64,000 bases of DNA from Pseudomonadota bacterium (GCA_021811085.1 JAJZPQ010000015.1:1-64000), one strand, 5' to 3'. Shown: positions 47,476-56,595, counted from the stretch's first letter. The notes: a model not told the origin generated them from the letters alone. Translations and numbers: made by a program.

Positions 47476-49878
47476 CTAATTACCGGCGCGGGCAAGCTGC
47501 ATCCGCGTCCAGATCTGCAATGGGGTCATCGGCAGCTCCGCGATCGAAGCACCGAGCGGCGCGAGCGCATCGTTGATGGCGCAGGCGATGGCGGCCGGCG
47601 CACCGAGGTAACCGGCCTCGCCCGAACCCTTCTGGCCGAACGTGGTATGCGGCGAGGGCGTGCAGTGATCGGCGATGGTCAAGGCAGGCACTTCGAGCGC
47701 GCTCGGAATCAGATAGTCCATGAACGACTGGCTTTCGAGCTGGCCGTTGTCGCTGTAGGCGAACTTCTCGTACAGCGCTGCGCCTATGCCGTGCGCGATG
47801 CCGCCGAAGGTCATGCCGTGCACGATGTCCGGGCTGATCATCACGCCGCAATCGTGGCCGCAGGCGTAGCGCGCGAGTTTCGGCTGCCCCGTCTCCGGGT
47901 CGATCTCGACCAGCACCACGTGCGCCTCGAAGGAAAAACAGGGATACATCTGGATGCGCCCATCGGCCGTAGGCAGCCCCCCGCCGGTGGGCACCTCCCA
48001 TACGAACTTCGCCTGCAAGCCCGGTTCCAGTCCGGGCGGCATCTGGTGGAACTTGCGGTGCGCGATTTCGACGAGCTGCGCCCAGCCGAGTGTCTGCCTG
48101 GGTTCGCCTTTCACGCTGACGCTGCCTTCGTGGTATTCCAGCTCGGCCACGTCCTTGCGCAGATTGTGCGCGGCGATCGCAAGCAGCGCCGCCTTGATCT
48201 TGCGCGCCGCGCCGGCCGCCGCGCCGCCGAGCATGATCGCCATGCGGCTGCCGACCGGACTGTTCGAGGGCAGCGCGTTGAGCGAATCGGCATGCACCAC
48301 GCGTATCGTGTCCGGGTCGCGCTCCAGCACCTCGCCCAGCACGGTCGCGACCAGGGTCTCGTGCCCTTGCCCGGAGCTGGAGGTGTTCATGACGCCGGTG
48401 ATGGCACCGGACAGATCGACGCGCACCAGGCAGGAATCCATCCAGGTCGTGGTTTCGTTCTTCGGATTGAACAGCGGCTCGAACGAGGAATTGCCGCCGG
48501 AAGGCTCGAGACAACTGGAGATGCCGATGCCGGCGAGGCGCCCGGCTTTGCGCGCCGCGTCGCGCGCGGCGACGAGCGCCGGATAATCGGCTGCCGCGAG
48601 CGCTTTATCGAGCACCGCGTGATAGTCACCGCTGTCGTAGCTCGTGCCGCTCGGAATCAGATACGGGAACTGATCCTTGCGAATGAAATTCTTCTGGCGC
48701 AGCGCGATGCGGTCCATGCCCAGATGGCGCGCAACCGCGTCGATGCCCGATTCCAGCGCGTAGTTCGTCGGCGACTGGCCGAAGCCGCGCACCGCTTCCT
48801 GCGCGGTTTTATTGGTCATCACGGAAATCGGCTCGTATTCCACGCTGTGGATCTGGTAGGGCCCGACGATCGCGCCCACCGGTTTCCCCAGTTGCAGCGG
48901 CGAGCGGCCGGCGTAGGCGCCGACGTCGTCCAGCGCGCGGATCTTGAGCGAGCGGATGGTGCCGTCGGAATCGAACGCGAGCTGCAGGTCGAATATGCGG
49001 TCCGGCCCGTGCATGTCGCCGCCGCGCATGTTCTCCAGCCTGTCCTCGATCAGGCGCACCGGCATGCCGAGCTTTTTCGCAAGGTAGCCGACCAGCACCG
49101 TATGCTTGATGCCGCGCTTCACGCCATAGCTGCCGCCCACGTCGACGTCGAAATGCACGCGCACCGCATTGCCGGGCAGGCGCAGCGCGCGCGCGATCTG
49201 ATCCGGGTACTTCGGCATCTGGATCGAAGCCCACACATCGAGCAGCTGCTGGCCCGGATCCCACTGCGCCGCAATGCCGAAGGTTTCGATCGGCACGGTC
49301 GCGCTGCGTCCCCAGCGCACACGCAAGCCGAGCTTGTGTTCGGCGCGCGCGAAATCCTCCTCCACCGGGCCCCAGACGAACTTGCGCCGGTACAGCACAT
49401 TGCTGCCGTGCGCCGGATGCACCAGCGGAGAACCAGGTTCGACGGCCTTCTCCGGGTCGAGCACGTACTCGGTGGCTTCGTAGTCGATCTCGATTTTCTC
49501 GGCTGCGTCCTCGGCCAGGGCACGCGTGTCCGCGACCACGGCCGCCACCCATTCACCGGCGTAGCGCACCACGCCGTGCGCAAGCGGATAGCGCGTTACC
49601 TTGGGCGCATCCACCCCCGGCAGCAGCGCCTCGGTCCCGGCGCACAGTTCCGCGCCGGTGAGCACGTACTGCACCCCGGAAAGCGCCAAGGCCTTGTCGG
49701 TGCGGATGGCCTTGATGCGTGCCGCAGCGTGGGGACTGGTGACGAGCGCCACATGCTTCATGCCCGGCAGCGCGATGTCGGCGACGTAGCGTCCGCGCCC
49801 GGTGACGAAGCGCGGATCCTCCTTGGTGCGGCGCTTCTTGCCGATGTAGCGAAAGCCTTGTGGTGGCGCGATGCTCAC
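47476..49878 (-). CDS. Molybdenum hydroxylase large subunit (xanthine dehydrogenase family)
   Basis: An 800-residue molybdopterin-binding subunit. The start is a GTG at 49878 overlapping the stop of the iron-sulfur subunit gene (GTGA); a longer upstream frame would run into that gene. The active-site region reads AVRGFGQ, not the CSFR motif of true CO dehydrogenase. The catalytic glutamate lies in KGSGEAGYLG near the C-terminus. Such enzymes hydroxylate N-heterocycles, aromatic acyl-CoAs or aldehydes. Substrate unknown. Confidence 0.92.
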   Translation of the reverse strand: MSIAPPQGFRYIGKKRRTKEDPRFVTGRGRYVADIALPGMKHVALVTSPHAAARIKAIRTDKALALSGVQYVLTGAELCAGTEALLPGVDAPKVTRYPLAHGVVRYAGEWVAAVVADTRALAEDAAEKIEIDYEATEYVLDPEKAVEPGSPLVHPAHGSNVLYRRKFVWGPVEEDFARAEHKLGLRVRWGRSATVPIETFGIAAQWDPGQQLLDVWASIQMPKYPDQIARALRLPGNAVRVHFDVDVGGSYGVKRGIKHTVLVGYLAKKLGMPVRLIEDRLENMRGGDMHGPDRIFDLQLAFDSDGTIRSLKIRALDDVGAYAGRSPLQLGKPVGAIVGPYQIHSVEYEPISVMTNKTAQEAVRGFGQSPTNYALESGIDAVARHLGMDRIALRQKNFIRKDQFPYLIPSGTSYDSGDYHAVLDKALAAADYPALVAARDAARKAGRLAGIGISSCLEPSGGNSSFEPLFNPKNETTTWMDSCLVRVDLSGAITGVMNTSSSGQGHETLVATVLGEVLERDPDTIRVVHADSLNALPSNSPVGSRMAIMLGGAAAGAARKIKAALLAIAAHNLRKDVAELEYHEGSVSVKGEPRQTLGWAQLVEIAHRKFHQMPPGLEPGLQAKFVWEVPTGGGLPTADGRIQMYPCFSFEAHVVLVEIDPETGQPKLARYACGHDCGVMISPDIVHGMTFGGIAHGIGAALYEKFAYSDNGQLESQSFMDYLIPSALEVPALTIADHCTPSPHTTFGQKGSGEAGYLGAPAAIACAINDALAPLGASIAELPMTPLQIWTRMQLARAGN

Positions 49879-50369
49879 GCGGCATTCCCTGTGTTTTTCC
49901 CGGCTGCGAGCTTGATCGCATCGACGATCTGCTGATAGCCGGTGCAGCGGCAAAGATTGCCGCCGATCGCTTCGCGGATTTCCTGCTCCGCCGGTGCCGG
50001 GTTGGTCTCGAGCAGCGCGTGCGCCGCGATCACCATGCCCGGGGTGCAGTAACCGCATTGGGTCGCGTGCGCCTCGCAAAACGCATCCTGCAGCGCGCCT
50101 GGCCTGCCGTCGGGCTGGGCCAGCCCCTCGATCGTGGTGACTTTGCGCCCGTCGGCCTGCACCGCATACATGATGCAGGAGCGCACCGGTTCGCCGTCGA
50201 GCAGCACCGAGCAGGCGCCGCAGATGCCGTGTTCGCAGCCGGCGTGCGTGCCGGTGAGGCGTAGCGTGTCGCGCAGAAAATCCACCAGCGTGAGCCGCGC
50301 CGGAACCTGCGCCTCGCGCAGCGTGCCGTTGACTTCAATCGAAACCGGATACACGCGATCGTCGCTCAT
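49875..50369 (-). CDS. Molybdenum hydroxylase small subunit, 2x[2Fe-2S]
   Basis: A 164-residue CoxS-type protein. The plant-ferredoxin-like N-terminal domain binds one cluster through CEHGICGACSVLLDGEPVRSC, and the helical C-terminal domain binds the second through QCGYCTPGM and GNLCRCTGY. It passes electrons from the molybdenum site to FAD. It overlaps both neighbouring subunit genes by 4 bp. Confidence 0.95.
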   Translation of the reverse strand: MSDDRVYPVSIEVNGTLREAQVPARLTLVDFLRDTLRLTGTHAGCEHGICGACSVLLDGEPVRSCIMYAVQADGRKVTTIEGLAQPDGRPGALQDAFCEAHATQCGYCTPGMVIAAHALLETNPAPAEQEIREAIGGNLCRCTGYQQIVDAIKLAAGKNTGNAA

Positions 50370-51289
50370 GTGCCCACTGTGCTCCTTGCATCCTGTTGCG
50401 CCGCGCGCAATACGCGCTCGACCAGCACGCGCGCCAGATGCCGACGGTAATCGGCGCTCGCGTGCAGGTCACCCTCGGGATCGGCGAGCGCCACAGCCGC
50501 AGCAGCCGCCGCGCTGATCGCCTGCTCGTCGAGCTTGGCTCCGACCAGCTGCGCACCGACCTCGGGCAAAGCGAGCGGCGTCGGCGCCGCTCCGCCCAGG
50601 CCCAGTTCGGCGCGCAGACAGCGCCCGTCTGGATCCAGTTCCAGCTGCGCGCAGGCCGAAACCAGCGCGAAGTCGCCGTGTCTGACGCTTACTTCCTCGA
50701 ACGCGCAGCCGCGCCGGATAGTCTTGTCCGCGGATCGCCATACAGGAAAGCGAATCTCGGCCAGACACTGCTCGGGCAGGATAGCCGTCACCATGGGCGC
50801 GAGAAAGAATTCGCGTGCCGGAATCTCGGTCACGCCCGAGGTATCGCACAACTCCAGCATCGCATCGAGCACGCAGGCGGTGAGCGCGATCTCGGCGGAA
50901 GTATCGCCGTGCGCAATGGAACCGCCGATGGTGCCGCGATTGCGCGTCTGCACATGGCCCACCCAAGGCAAGGCCTTGGCCAGCAAGGGCAGGCTCGCGC
51001 GGGCGCGCGGGTCGCGCTCCATCACGCACTGGCGCACGCCGGCGCCGACGACGAAGACTCCGTCCGCCTTCCCCTCGGCGGGCGCAGCCAGATGCTGCAA
51101 TTCCGCCAGCCGCGCGATGTCGATCAGCCAGGCGGGCCGCGCCAGCCGCATCGCCATCATCGGCACCAGGCTTTGCCCGCCCGCAATCAGCTTCGCATCC
51201 GGCCCGTGCTCGGCGAGCAGGCTGCAGGCCTCGGCCAGCGTTTCCGGGCGGGCGTATGCGAACGGGGCGGCTTTCATGAGCGGCATCAT
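50366..51289 (-). CDS. Molybdenum hydroxylase medium subunit, FAD-binding
   Basis: A CoxM-type flavoprotein of 307 residues from 51289, or 303 if the ATG at 51277 (MKAAPFAYARPETL, the usual family start) is used. The two FAD motifs are AGGQSLVPMMAMRLARP and the segment TRNRGTIGGSIAHGD. It is the first gene of the eight-gene operon, and its promoter region is shared with the divergent AraC gene. Confidence 0.92.
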   Translation of the reverse strand: MMPLMKAAPFAYARPETLAEACSLLAEHGPDAKLIAGGQSLVPMMAMRLARPAWLIDIARLAELQHLAAPAEGKADGVFVVGAGVRQCVMERDPRARASLPLLAKALPWVGHVQTRNRGTIGGSIAHGDTSAEIALTACVLDAMLELCDTSGVTEIPAREFFLAPMVTAILPEQCLAEIRFPVWRSADKTIRRGCAFEEVSVRHGDFALVSACAQLELDPDGRCLRAELGLGGAAPTPLALPEVGAQLVGAKLDEQAISAAAAAAVALADPEGDLHASADYRRHLARVLVERVLRAAQQDARSTVGT

Positions 51290-51350
51290 GCCCCGAAACC
51301 GGGCAAGCTGCCTACCGCGGAGTCTGATTTTTGCGCTAACTATTTGTCAT

Positions 51351-51372
51351 TGCGGCAAATGCCGTTGCCGCA
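51351..51372. promoter_or_regulatory. Perfect inverted repeat operator in the divergent promoter region
   Basis: TGCGGCAA-N6-TTGCCGCA is a perfect 8-bp inverted repeat in the 112-bp gap between the molybdenum hydroxylase operon and the AraC regulator gene. It overlaps the proposed -35 of the regulator (51365-51370), so a protein bound there would block it. The adjacent regulator or another dimeric repressor may bind. Confidence 0.5.
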
Positions 51373-51401
51373 GCGCTCTCCGCGCCCCTATAATCCAGCG
51401 C
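51365..51401 (+). promoter_or_regulatory. Candidate sigma-70 promoter giving a leaderless transcript
   Basis: A -35-like TTGCCG (51365-51370) and a consensus -10 TATAAT (51389-51394) are separated by 18 bp. The expected transcription start at about 51401 is next to the ATG at 51402, and there is no Shine-Dalgarno. The AraC gene would therefore be translated from a leaderless mRNA. Confidence 0.5.
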
Positions 51402-52253
51402 ATGACCAGCGCTCTCAAGCTGTTCCAGGGCCGCTTCGGCCGCGTCGCCTTGCTCGACTCGGACAAGGACCTGGTGATGCACAGCCACCCGCAGTGCCAC
51501 GTTCTGATCAAGGCCGAGGGCGCCGATACCTCGTTCCAGGTGCGCGAGCAGTTCTACCCCCTGAGCCAGGACACACTGGTGCTGGTCAACGCCTGGGAAC
51601 CCCATTGCAAGGTGCATCGGCGCCGCAACCAGCGCTCCACCGTGCTCGCGCTCTATATCGAGCCCGCATGGCTCGCCGGCATGGACCGCAAGCTGTCGGT
51701 CAGCGGCCTGCAGGGCTTTTTTCCGCAGCCCTGCGTGCGCATCCCGCCGCAGGTGCGCGCGCTCGCCGATCGCCTGGTCGCGGGCATGTTCGAGCCGCAG
51801 CGCGACGACAAGGACAAGGCGCGCTGGGAAATCGCGCTGTTCGAGCTGATGATGTCGGTGATCTACGAATTTTCCGCGTGGCGCGAGCACATGGAAATCT
51901 ACCGCGCCAGCCTGCGGCGGCCGTCCGATCCGCGCATCAAGCGCGCGATCCGCTTCATGAACGAGAACCTGGACACGCAGCTGCCGTTCGACGAACTGGC
52001 GCGGCTGTGCAACCTGTCGCGGCCGCATTTTTTCTACCTGTTCAAGGAATGCACCGCACTGTCGCCGGCGCTCTACCTCAACACGCTGCGCATGGAGTCC
52101 GCCTTCGGCCGCCTGAGCGCGGACGAGACCGCGATCAACGCGCTCGCCGGGTCGCTCGGTTTCGTCGAAGCCAATCACTTCACCCGCTTCTTCCGCCAGA
52201 ACCTCGGCATTCCGCCCTCCGAATATCGCCGCCGCGTCGAGCTGTTTTCCTGA
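51402..52253 (+). CDS. AraC family transcriptional regulator
   Basis: A 283-residue regulator. The N-terminal cupin-like sensing domain (MHSHPQCHVLIKAEG) precedes the C-terminal double helix-turn-helix: FDELARLCNLSRPHFFYLFKE, then the conserved SLGFVEANHFTRFFRQNLGIPPSEYRR. It is divergent from the molybdenum hydroxylase operon and is probably its activator, responding to the imported substrate. The ATG is preceded by a TATAAT only seven bases away. Confidence 0.92.
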   Translation: MTSALKLFQGRFGRVALLDSDKDLVMHSHPQCHVLIKAEGADTSFQVREQFYPLSQDTLVLVNAWEPHCKVHRRRNQRSTVLALYIEPAWLAGMDRKLSVSGLQGFFPQPCVRIPPQVRALADRLVAGMFEPQRDDKDKARWEIALFELMMSVIYEFSAWREHMEIYRASLRRPSDPRIKRAIRFMNENLDTQLPFDELARLCNLSRPHFFYLFKECTALSPALYLNTLRMESAFGRLSADETAINALAGSLGFVEANHFTRFFRQNLGIPPSEYRRRVELFS

Positions 52254-52335
52254 TCCGGCAGGCGCACCGCAGCTGCTACGTGCCGAGAACAAAGAATTCC
52301 TATACTGGTCGTCAAACGCTGAGGAGAGTTCCGTG

Positions 52336-53328
52336 ATGCAAACCGTATTTGCGCGCCTGAGTTCGGCGCTGAAGTCGATATTCCTGGTTTTGGCTTTGGG
52401 CGCCGGCTTTGCCGCGCAGGCACAGCCGAGCTGGCCGAGTCACCCGATCCGCCTGCTCGTGCCCTATCCTCCCGGCGGATCGACCGACATCCTGGCGCGC
52501 CTGCTGGCGCAGAAGCTGACCGAATCCCTGGGGCAGCCGGTGGTCGTCGAGAACCGCGGCGGTGCGAGCGGCGGCGTCGCCGCCAGCTACTTCGTGAAAT
52601 CCGCGCCCGACGACCATTTTTTCATGGTCGCTTCGCTGCCGATGATGGCGGTCAACCAATATCTTTACCGCGAGCTCGGTTACGATCCGGAAGCCGACTT
52701 GAGACCCATAGGGCTGATCGCGCAGACGCCTAACGTGGTCGTCACCTCGCCGGCGCTCAATGTGCACACGCTGAAAGAACTGGCCGAGTACGGCAAGGCC
52801 CACCCCAAGGGACTGGCGTATTCGAGTTCCAGCGTAGGCAGCGCGGGCCACCTGCTTAACGAATTATTCCGCTCCACCGTCGGCATCGAACTGCTGCATG
52901 TCCCGTACAAAGGCAATGCGCCGGCGATGATGGCACTGGTCGCGGGCGAAGTGCAGTTCACCACCGACAACCTGCCGCAGCTGCTGCCGCAGATCCGCGC
53001 GGGCAAACTGGTGCCGCTCGCAGTGACCTCGCCCAAGCGCTGGTTTCAGCTGCCCGATGTCCCTACCGTCGCCGAAGCCGGATTTCCGGGCATGACGACC
53101 AGCGCCTGGTTCGGCCTGGTGGCGCAGTCGAAAACCTCGTCCGAAGTGATTACGCGCATGAATCGCGAACTGGTGGCGGTGCTGCAAAAGCCGGAGTTCA
53201 TCGCCAAACTGCGCGACGTCAGCTTCGAGGCGCTGCCCGGATCCCCCGAGGACATGACCGTCACCGCGCGCAAGGAACGCGTGCTGTGGAAGAAAATGGT
53301 GGAAATGTCCGGCGCCAAGGCCGACTGA
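52336..53328 (+). CDS. Tripartite tricarboxylate transporter receptor, Bug/TctC family
   Basis: A 330-residue periplasmic receptor. The signal peptide ends near AQAQP; the Bug hallmark RLLVPYPPGGSTDILARLLAQKL follows. GAGGAG lies 9 bp before the ATG at 52336 (a GTG one codon earlier is possible). Bug proteins bind carboxylates, often feeding CoA-dependent pathways. No membrane TctAB genes are nearby, a common situation for orphan Bug receptors. It may be induced with the regulator upstream, or serve the acyl-CoA cluster downstream. Confidence 0.92.
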   Translation: MQTVFARLSSALKSIFLVLALGAGFAAQAQPSWPSHPIRLLVPYPPGGSTDILARLLAQKLTESLGQPVVVENRGGASGGVAASYFVKSAPDDHFFMVASLPMMAVNQYLYRELGYDPEADLRPIGLIAQTPNVVVTSPALNVHTLKELAEYGKAHPKGLAYSSSSVGSAGHLLNELFRSTVGIELLHVPYKGNAPAMMALVAGEVQFTTDNLPQLLPQIRAGKLVPLAVTSPKRWFQLPDVPTVAEAGFPGMTTSAWFGLVAQSKTSSEVITRMNRELVAVLQKPEFIAKLRDVSFEALPGSPEDMTVTARKERVLWKKMVEMSGAKAD

Positions 53329-53346
53329 CGCCGGACAAGACCAAGG

Positions 53347-53373
53347 GGCCATTTCCGAATTGCCGAAATGGCC
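53347..53373. terminator. Hairpin between convergent genes
   Basis: GGCCATTTC (53347-53355) and GAAATGGCC (53365-53373) form a perfect 9-bp stem with a 9-nt loop, 18 bp after the Bug receptor stop. It lies between two convergent genes and next to a second hairpin, so the pair probably ends both transcripts. Confidence 0.55.
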
Positions 53374-53425
53374 TCCGATTTAGGGGAGTATGAGGGGAGC
53401 TGTCCCCTCATGTCGATTAGCTCTA
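53374..53425. repeat. Structured intergenic repeat, copy 2
   Basis: TCCGATTTAGGGGAG followed three bases on by GAGGGGA matches the left edge of the element at 16867-16950 at 21 of 22 compared positions, ignoring the three spacer bases. It contains ATGAGGGGA (53390-53398), loop GCTG, TCCCCTCAT (53403-53411), a perfect 9-bp hairpin. It is shorter than copy 1, which has a longer loop. Confidence 0.5.
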
Positions 53426-53460
53426 ATCCTTCATCGCCAGCCACCGGCTGGCGGTCCGGA

Positions 53461-54651
53461 TCAGTAAGAGCGCGGCATGCCCAGCACATGCTCGCCGACG
53501 TAGGCGAGGATGAGGTTGGTCGACACCGGCGCGATCTGCTGGATGCGCGCTTCGCGCCACCTGCGCTCGACGTCGTACTCGCGCGCATAGCCGAAGCCGC
53601 CGTGGGTCTGCATGCAGGCCTCGGCGGCGTGCCATGCGGCATCGGAGCTCAATAGTTTTGCCAGGTTCGCATCCTCGCCGCAGGGTAGCCCGGCCTGGAA
53701 CAGCGCCGCCGCCTTCCTCAGCATCAGGTCGGCCGCCTGCATTTCGGCATAGGCGCGTGCAAGCGGAAACTGGATGCCCTGGTTCTGCCCGATCGGCCGG
53801 TCGAAGACGATGCGCTCGTTCGCGTATTTGGACGCGGTGCGGATGAACCAGCGCGCATCCCCGATCGATTCGTGCGACACCAGAATGCGCTCGGCATTCA
53901 TGCCGTCGAGGATGCAGCGAAAACCCTTGCCCTCCCCGCCGATCAGGTTTTCGGCCGGAACGCGCATGTTGTCGAAGAACACTTCGGTGGTGTTATGGTT
54001 GATCATCGCCTTGAGCGGCCGGATCTCCAGGCCCTTGCCCAGGCATTCGCGTATGTCGACCAGGAACACCGACAGGCCTTCGGTCTTCTTCTTGATCTGG
54101 TCCAGCGGCGTGGTGCGCACCAGCAGCAGCATGAGATCCGACTGGAACGCGCGCGAGGTCCACACCTTCTGCCCGTTGACGATGTAATGATCGCCGTCGC
54201 GCACCGCGCGCGTCTTCAGCTTGGTGGTGTCGGTGCCCGTCGTGGGTTCCGTCACGCCGAAGGCCTGCAGGCGCAGCTCGCCGCTGGCGATACGCGGCAG
54301 GTATTTCGCCTTCTGCTCCGGGCTGCCGTGGCGCAGCACCGAGCCCATGGTGTACATCTGCGCGTGCGCCGCGGCGGCATAGCAGCCCGCCGCATGGCAT
54401 TCCTCCAGCACCACGCCCGCGGCGCGCAGCGGCAGTTCCGCCCCGCCGTATTGCTCCGGAATCAGCGCAGCGAGATAACCCGCATCGGTCAGAGCCTTCA
54501 CGAACTCGGTCGGATAGGCCTCGCGCTGATCCAGGTCGCGCCAGTAGGCGCCGGGAAAATCGGCGCAGATGCGGCGCACGCTGTCGCGGATTTCGGGAAA
54601 ATCCTCGCCCAGCGGCACGCTCACGTCGGCTGCTGTAGTCGCTGCATTCAT
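53461..54651 (-). CDS. Acyl-CoA dehydrogenase
   Basis: A 396-residue flavoenzyme introducing a double bond into an acyl-CoA. Conserved regions include FGVTEPTTGTDTTKLKT (FAD/substrate loop), NHNTTEVFFDNMRVP and RPIGQNQGIQFPLA. The C-terminal position that holds the catalytic glutamate in MCAD reads IAPVSTN, with no Glu; a glutamate in DGMNAERI (about residue 255) matches the isovaleryl-CoA dehydrogenase arrangement. It is 17 bp downstream of the enoyl-CoA hydratase gene. Substrate unknown. Confidence 0.92.
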   Translation of the reverse strand: MNAATTAADVSVPLGEDFPEIRDSVRRICADFPGAYWRDLDQREAYPTEFVKALTDAGYLAALIPEQYGGAELPLRAAGVVLEECHAAGCYAAAAHAQMYTMGSVLRHGSPEQKAKYLPRIASGELRLQAFGVTEPTTGTDTTKLKTRAVRDGDHYIVNGQKVWTSRAFQSDLMLLLVRTTPLDQIKKKTEGLSVFLVDIRECLGKGLEIRPLKAMINHNTTEVFFDNMRVPAENLIGGEGKGFRCILDGMNAERILVSHESIGDARWFIRTASKYANERIVFDRPIGQNQGIQFPLARAYAEMQAADLMLRKAAALFQAGLPCGEDANLAKLLSSDAAWHAAEACMQTHGGFGYAREYDVERRWREARIQQIAPVSTNLILAYVGEHVLGMPRSY

Positions 54652-54668
54652 GGTTTGCTTTGCTCCGT

Positions 54669-55466
54669 CTAACGGCCGCGGAACGCCGGTTTGCGCTTCT
54701 CGTTGAACGCGCGCACGCCCTCCAGCCGGTCCTCCGTCGTGACCAGCCGGTTGTAGGCCTCGATCTCGAAGCGGTAGCCGGTCGCGATGTCGGTCTGCAG
54801 CCCGTAGTGAATCGATTTTTTCGCCTGGCGCACCGACAGCGGCGCATTCTCCGCGATCGCGCCCGCGGTCTGCAGCGCATCGGTGAGCACTTTGCCGGGA
54901 TCACACAGCCGGTTGACCAGGCCCCATTCGTAGCCCTCTTCCGCGGTGAACGGCCGCGCCGAGAGGATTAGTTCCTTCGCCCGCCGCTCGCCCACCGCAC
55001 GCGGCAGATTCTGCGTGCCGCCGCCGCCGGGCATGATGCCCAGGCGCACCTCGGACAACGCAAAGCGCGCGCCGCGCACGGCGAAAATGAAATCGCAGCC
55101 GAGCGCGGTTTCCAGTCCCCCGCCGTAGGCATAACCGTTCATCGCCGCAATCACGGGGATCGGGCATTCCATCAGCGCCACGAAGCCGCGCTCGAACAAC
55201 TCGTGCTGCGCGCGCCAGGTTTCGTCGCTCATGCCGTTGCGCTCTTTGAGGTCGCCGCCGGCGCAGAACGCGCGCTCGCCGGCGCCGGTGAGCACCGCGC
55301 AGCGCGTCGCCCCGGGCTCGGCCGTGAGCCGCGTCCACAGATCGAGCAGGTCGCGGCCCATCTGCGTATTGATCGCGTTGAGCACCTCGGGCCGGTTCAG
55401 CGTCACCACCAGCACGTGAGCGCCGACCTGCTCGAGCGCAAGCGTGTCGTATGCCGGAAAAGTCAT
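54669..55466 (-). CDS. Enoyl-CoA hydratase/isomerase family protein
   Basis: A 265-residue crotonase-fold enzyme. The oxyanion region reads AFCAGGDLKE and NGYAYGGGLETALGCDF; the second conserved loop is LSEVRLGIMPGGGGTQNLPR. It would hydrate or isomerise the enoyl-CoA made by the downstream acyl-CoA dehydrogenase. It is 66 bp after the Bug receptor gene and 17 bp before the dehydrogenase gene. Confidence 0.92.
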   Translation of the reverse strand: MTFPAYDTLALEQVGAHVLVVTLNRPEVLNAINTQMGRDLLDLWTRLTAEPGATRCAVLTGAGERAFCAGGDLKERNGMSDETWRAQHELFERGFVALMECPIPVIAAMNGYAYGGGLETALGCDFIFAVRGARFALSEVRLGIMPGGGGTQNLPRAVGERRAKELILSARPFTAEEGYEWGLVNRLCDPGKVLTDALQTAGAIAENAPLSVRQAKKSIHYGLQTDIATGYRFEIEAYNRLVTTEDRLEGVRAFNEKRKPAFRGR

Positions 55467-55532
55467 GTCTTATCCAATGTTCCAATCACCACCAATCTCC
55501 GGCAGCCGCGGCCACCCCGCCCCGCGCTTTGC

Positions 55533-56513
55533 CTATTCGGGCTTGATCCCCGCGGCAGTCGCGATCTTGCGATACATCTCGATGTCGTTCTTCACCACCG
55601 CTGCGAATTCCTCCGCCGAAGTGCCGATCACCGGCATGCCCGCGGTTTCGAGCTTCGCGCGCACGTCGGGCGCATGCAGCGCCTTCAACAGTTCGGCATT
55701 GAGCCGCTTCACGATCGGCGCCGGCATGCCGGCAGGCCCGAAGATACCGAGCCAGGAGCGCGGCATCTCATAGCCCGGCACGGATTCGCCTATGGTCGGA
55801 ATTTCCGGCGCGCTCGGTTGGCGCTTGGCTTCGACCAGGCCGAGAATCTTGATCTTGCCGCCGTGCGCCTGCGGCAGCGCCGTCGACAGCGTGGTGAATA
55901 TCGCGGGAATCTGCCCGCCGATCAGGTCCTGCATCGCCTGTCCCGCGCCCTTGTAAGGCACGTGGATCATGTCGATTCCCGTCATCTGCTTGAGCAATTC
56001 GCCGGCGAGATGGTGCGGCGAGCCCGTGCCCGAACTACCGAAGGATACTTTGCCCGGATTCTTCTTCGCGTACTCGACGAACTCCTTCGCGTTGTTCGCC
56101 GGCACCGAAGCATGCACCGCGAGCACGATCGGCACCTCGGCCGCCTCGGTCAGCGCGGTGAAGCTCTTCACCGGATCGTAAGGCACGACCTTGTTCGTGA
56201 ACAGCACGATGCCATGGGTCGCGCCGGTGCCGACTTCGATGGTGTAGCCGTCGGGCGCCGCGCGCGCCACCAGCTCCGAGCCGATCATGCCGCCCGCTCC
56301 GGGCCGGTTTTCCACGATCACGGCCTGGCCCATGCTCTCGCTCATTTTTTGCGCCAGCGAACGCGCGAGCAGATCGGTCGAGCCGCCCGGGCCGTAAGGC
56401 ACCACGATCGTGATCGATCTGGCCGGATAGCCTTGCGCCAATGCCGGCGTGCAGGTCCCCGCCGCCGCGGCTAGAACGCCAGCCACGAGCAGCCCGAATG
56501 TTTCTTTGATCAT
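55533..56513 (-). CDS. Tripartite tricarboxylate transporter receptor, Bug/TctC family (second)
   Basis: A 326-residue Bug receptor with signal peptide (LLVAGVLAAAAGTCTPALA) and the hallmark ITIVVPYGPGGSTDLLARSL. Other family marks are ENRPGAGGMIGSELVA and PYKGAGQAMQDLIGGQI. It heads an operon with enoyl-CoA hydratase and acyl-CoA dehydrogenase, so its ligand is probably the carboxylate later degraded as a CoA ester. It is divergent from the SDR-GntR pair, with a palindromic site in between. Confidence 0.93.
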   Translation of the reverse strand: MIKETFGLLVAGVLAAAAGTCTPALAQGYPARSITIVVPYGPGGSTDLLARSLAQKMSESMGQAVIVENRPGAGGMIGSELVARAAPDGYTIEVGTGATHGIVLFTNKVVPYDPVKSFTALTEAAEVPIVLAVHASVPANNAKEFVEYAKKNPGKVSFGSSGTGSPHHLAGELLKQMTGIDMIHVPYKGAGQAMQDLIGGQIPAIFTTLSTALPQAHGGKIKILGLVEAKRQPSAPEIPTIGESVPGYEMPRSWLGIFGPAGMPAPIVKRLNAELLKALHAPDVRAKLETAGMPVIGTSAEEFAAVVKNDIEMYRKIATAAGIKPE

Positions 56514-56595
56514 GTCTCCCCCTCGCTTCAGTATTCGGAATCGACTTTGCGTCGATCTCTCTCATCCGCCGCAGCGACTTGCGGAAAATTGCATT

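Noticed and set aside
47476-51289. Naming the three-subunit enzyme carbon monoxide dehydrogenase
   Set aside because: The large subunit has AVRGFGQ at the active-site loop instead of the CSFR motif of genuine CO dehydrogenases, despite the presence of CoxG.
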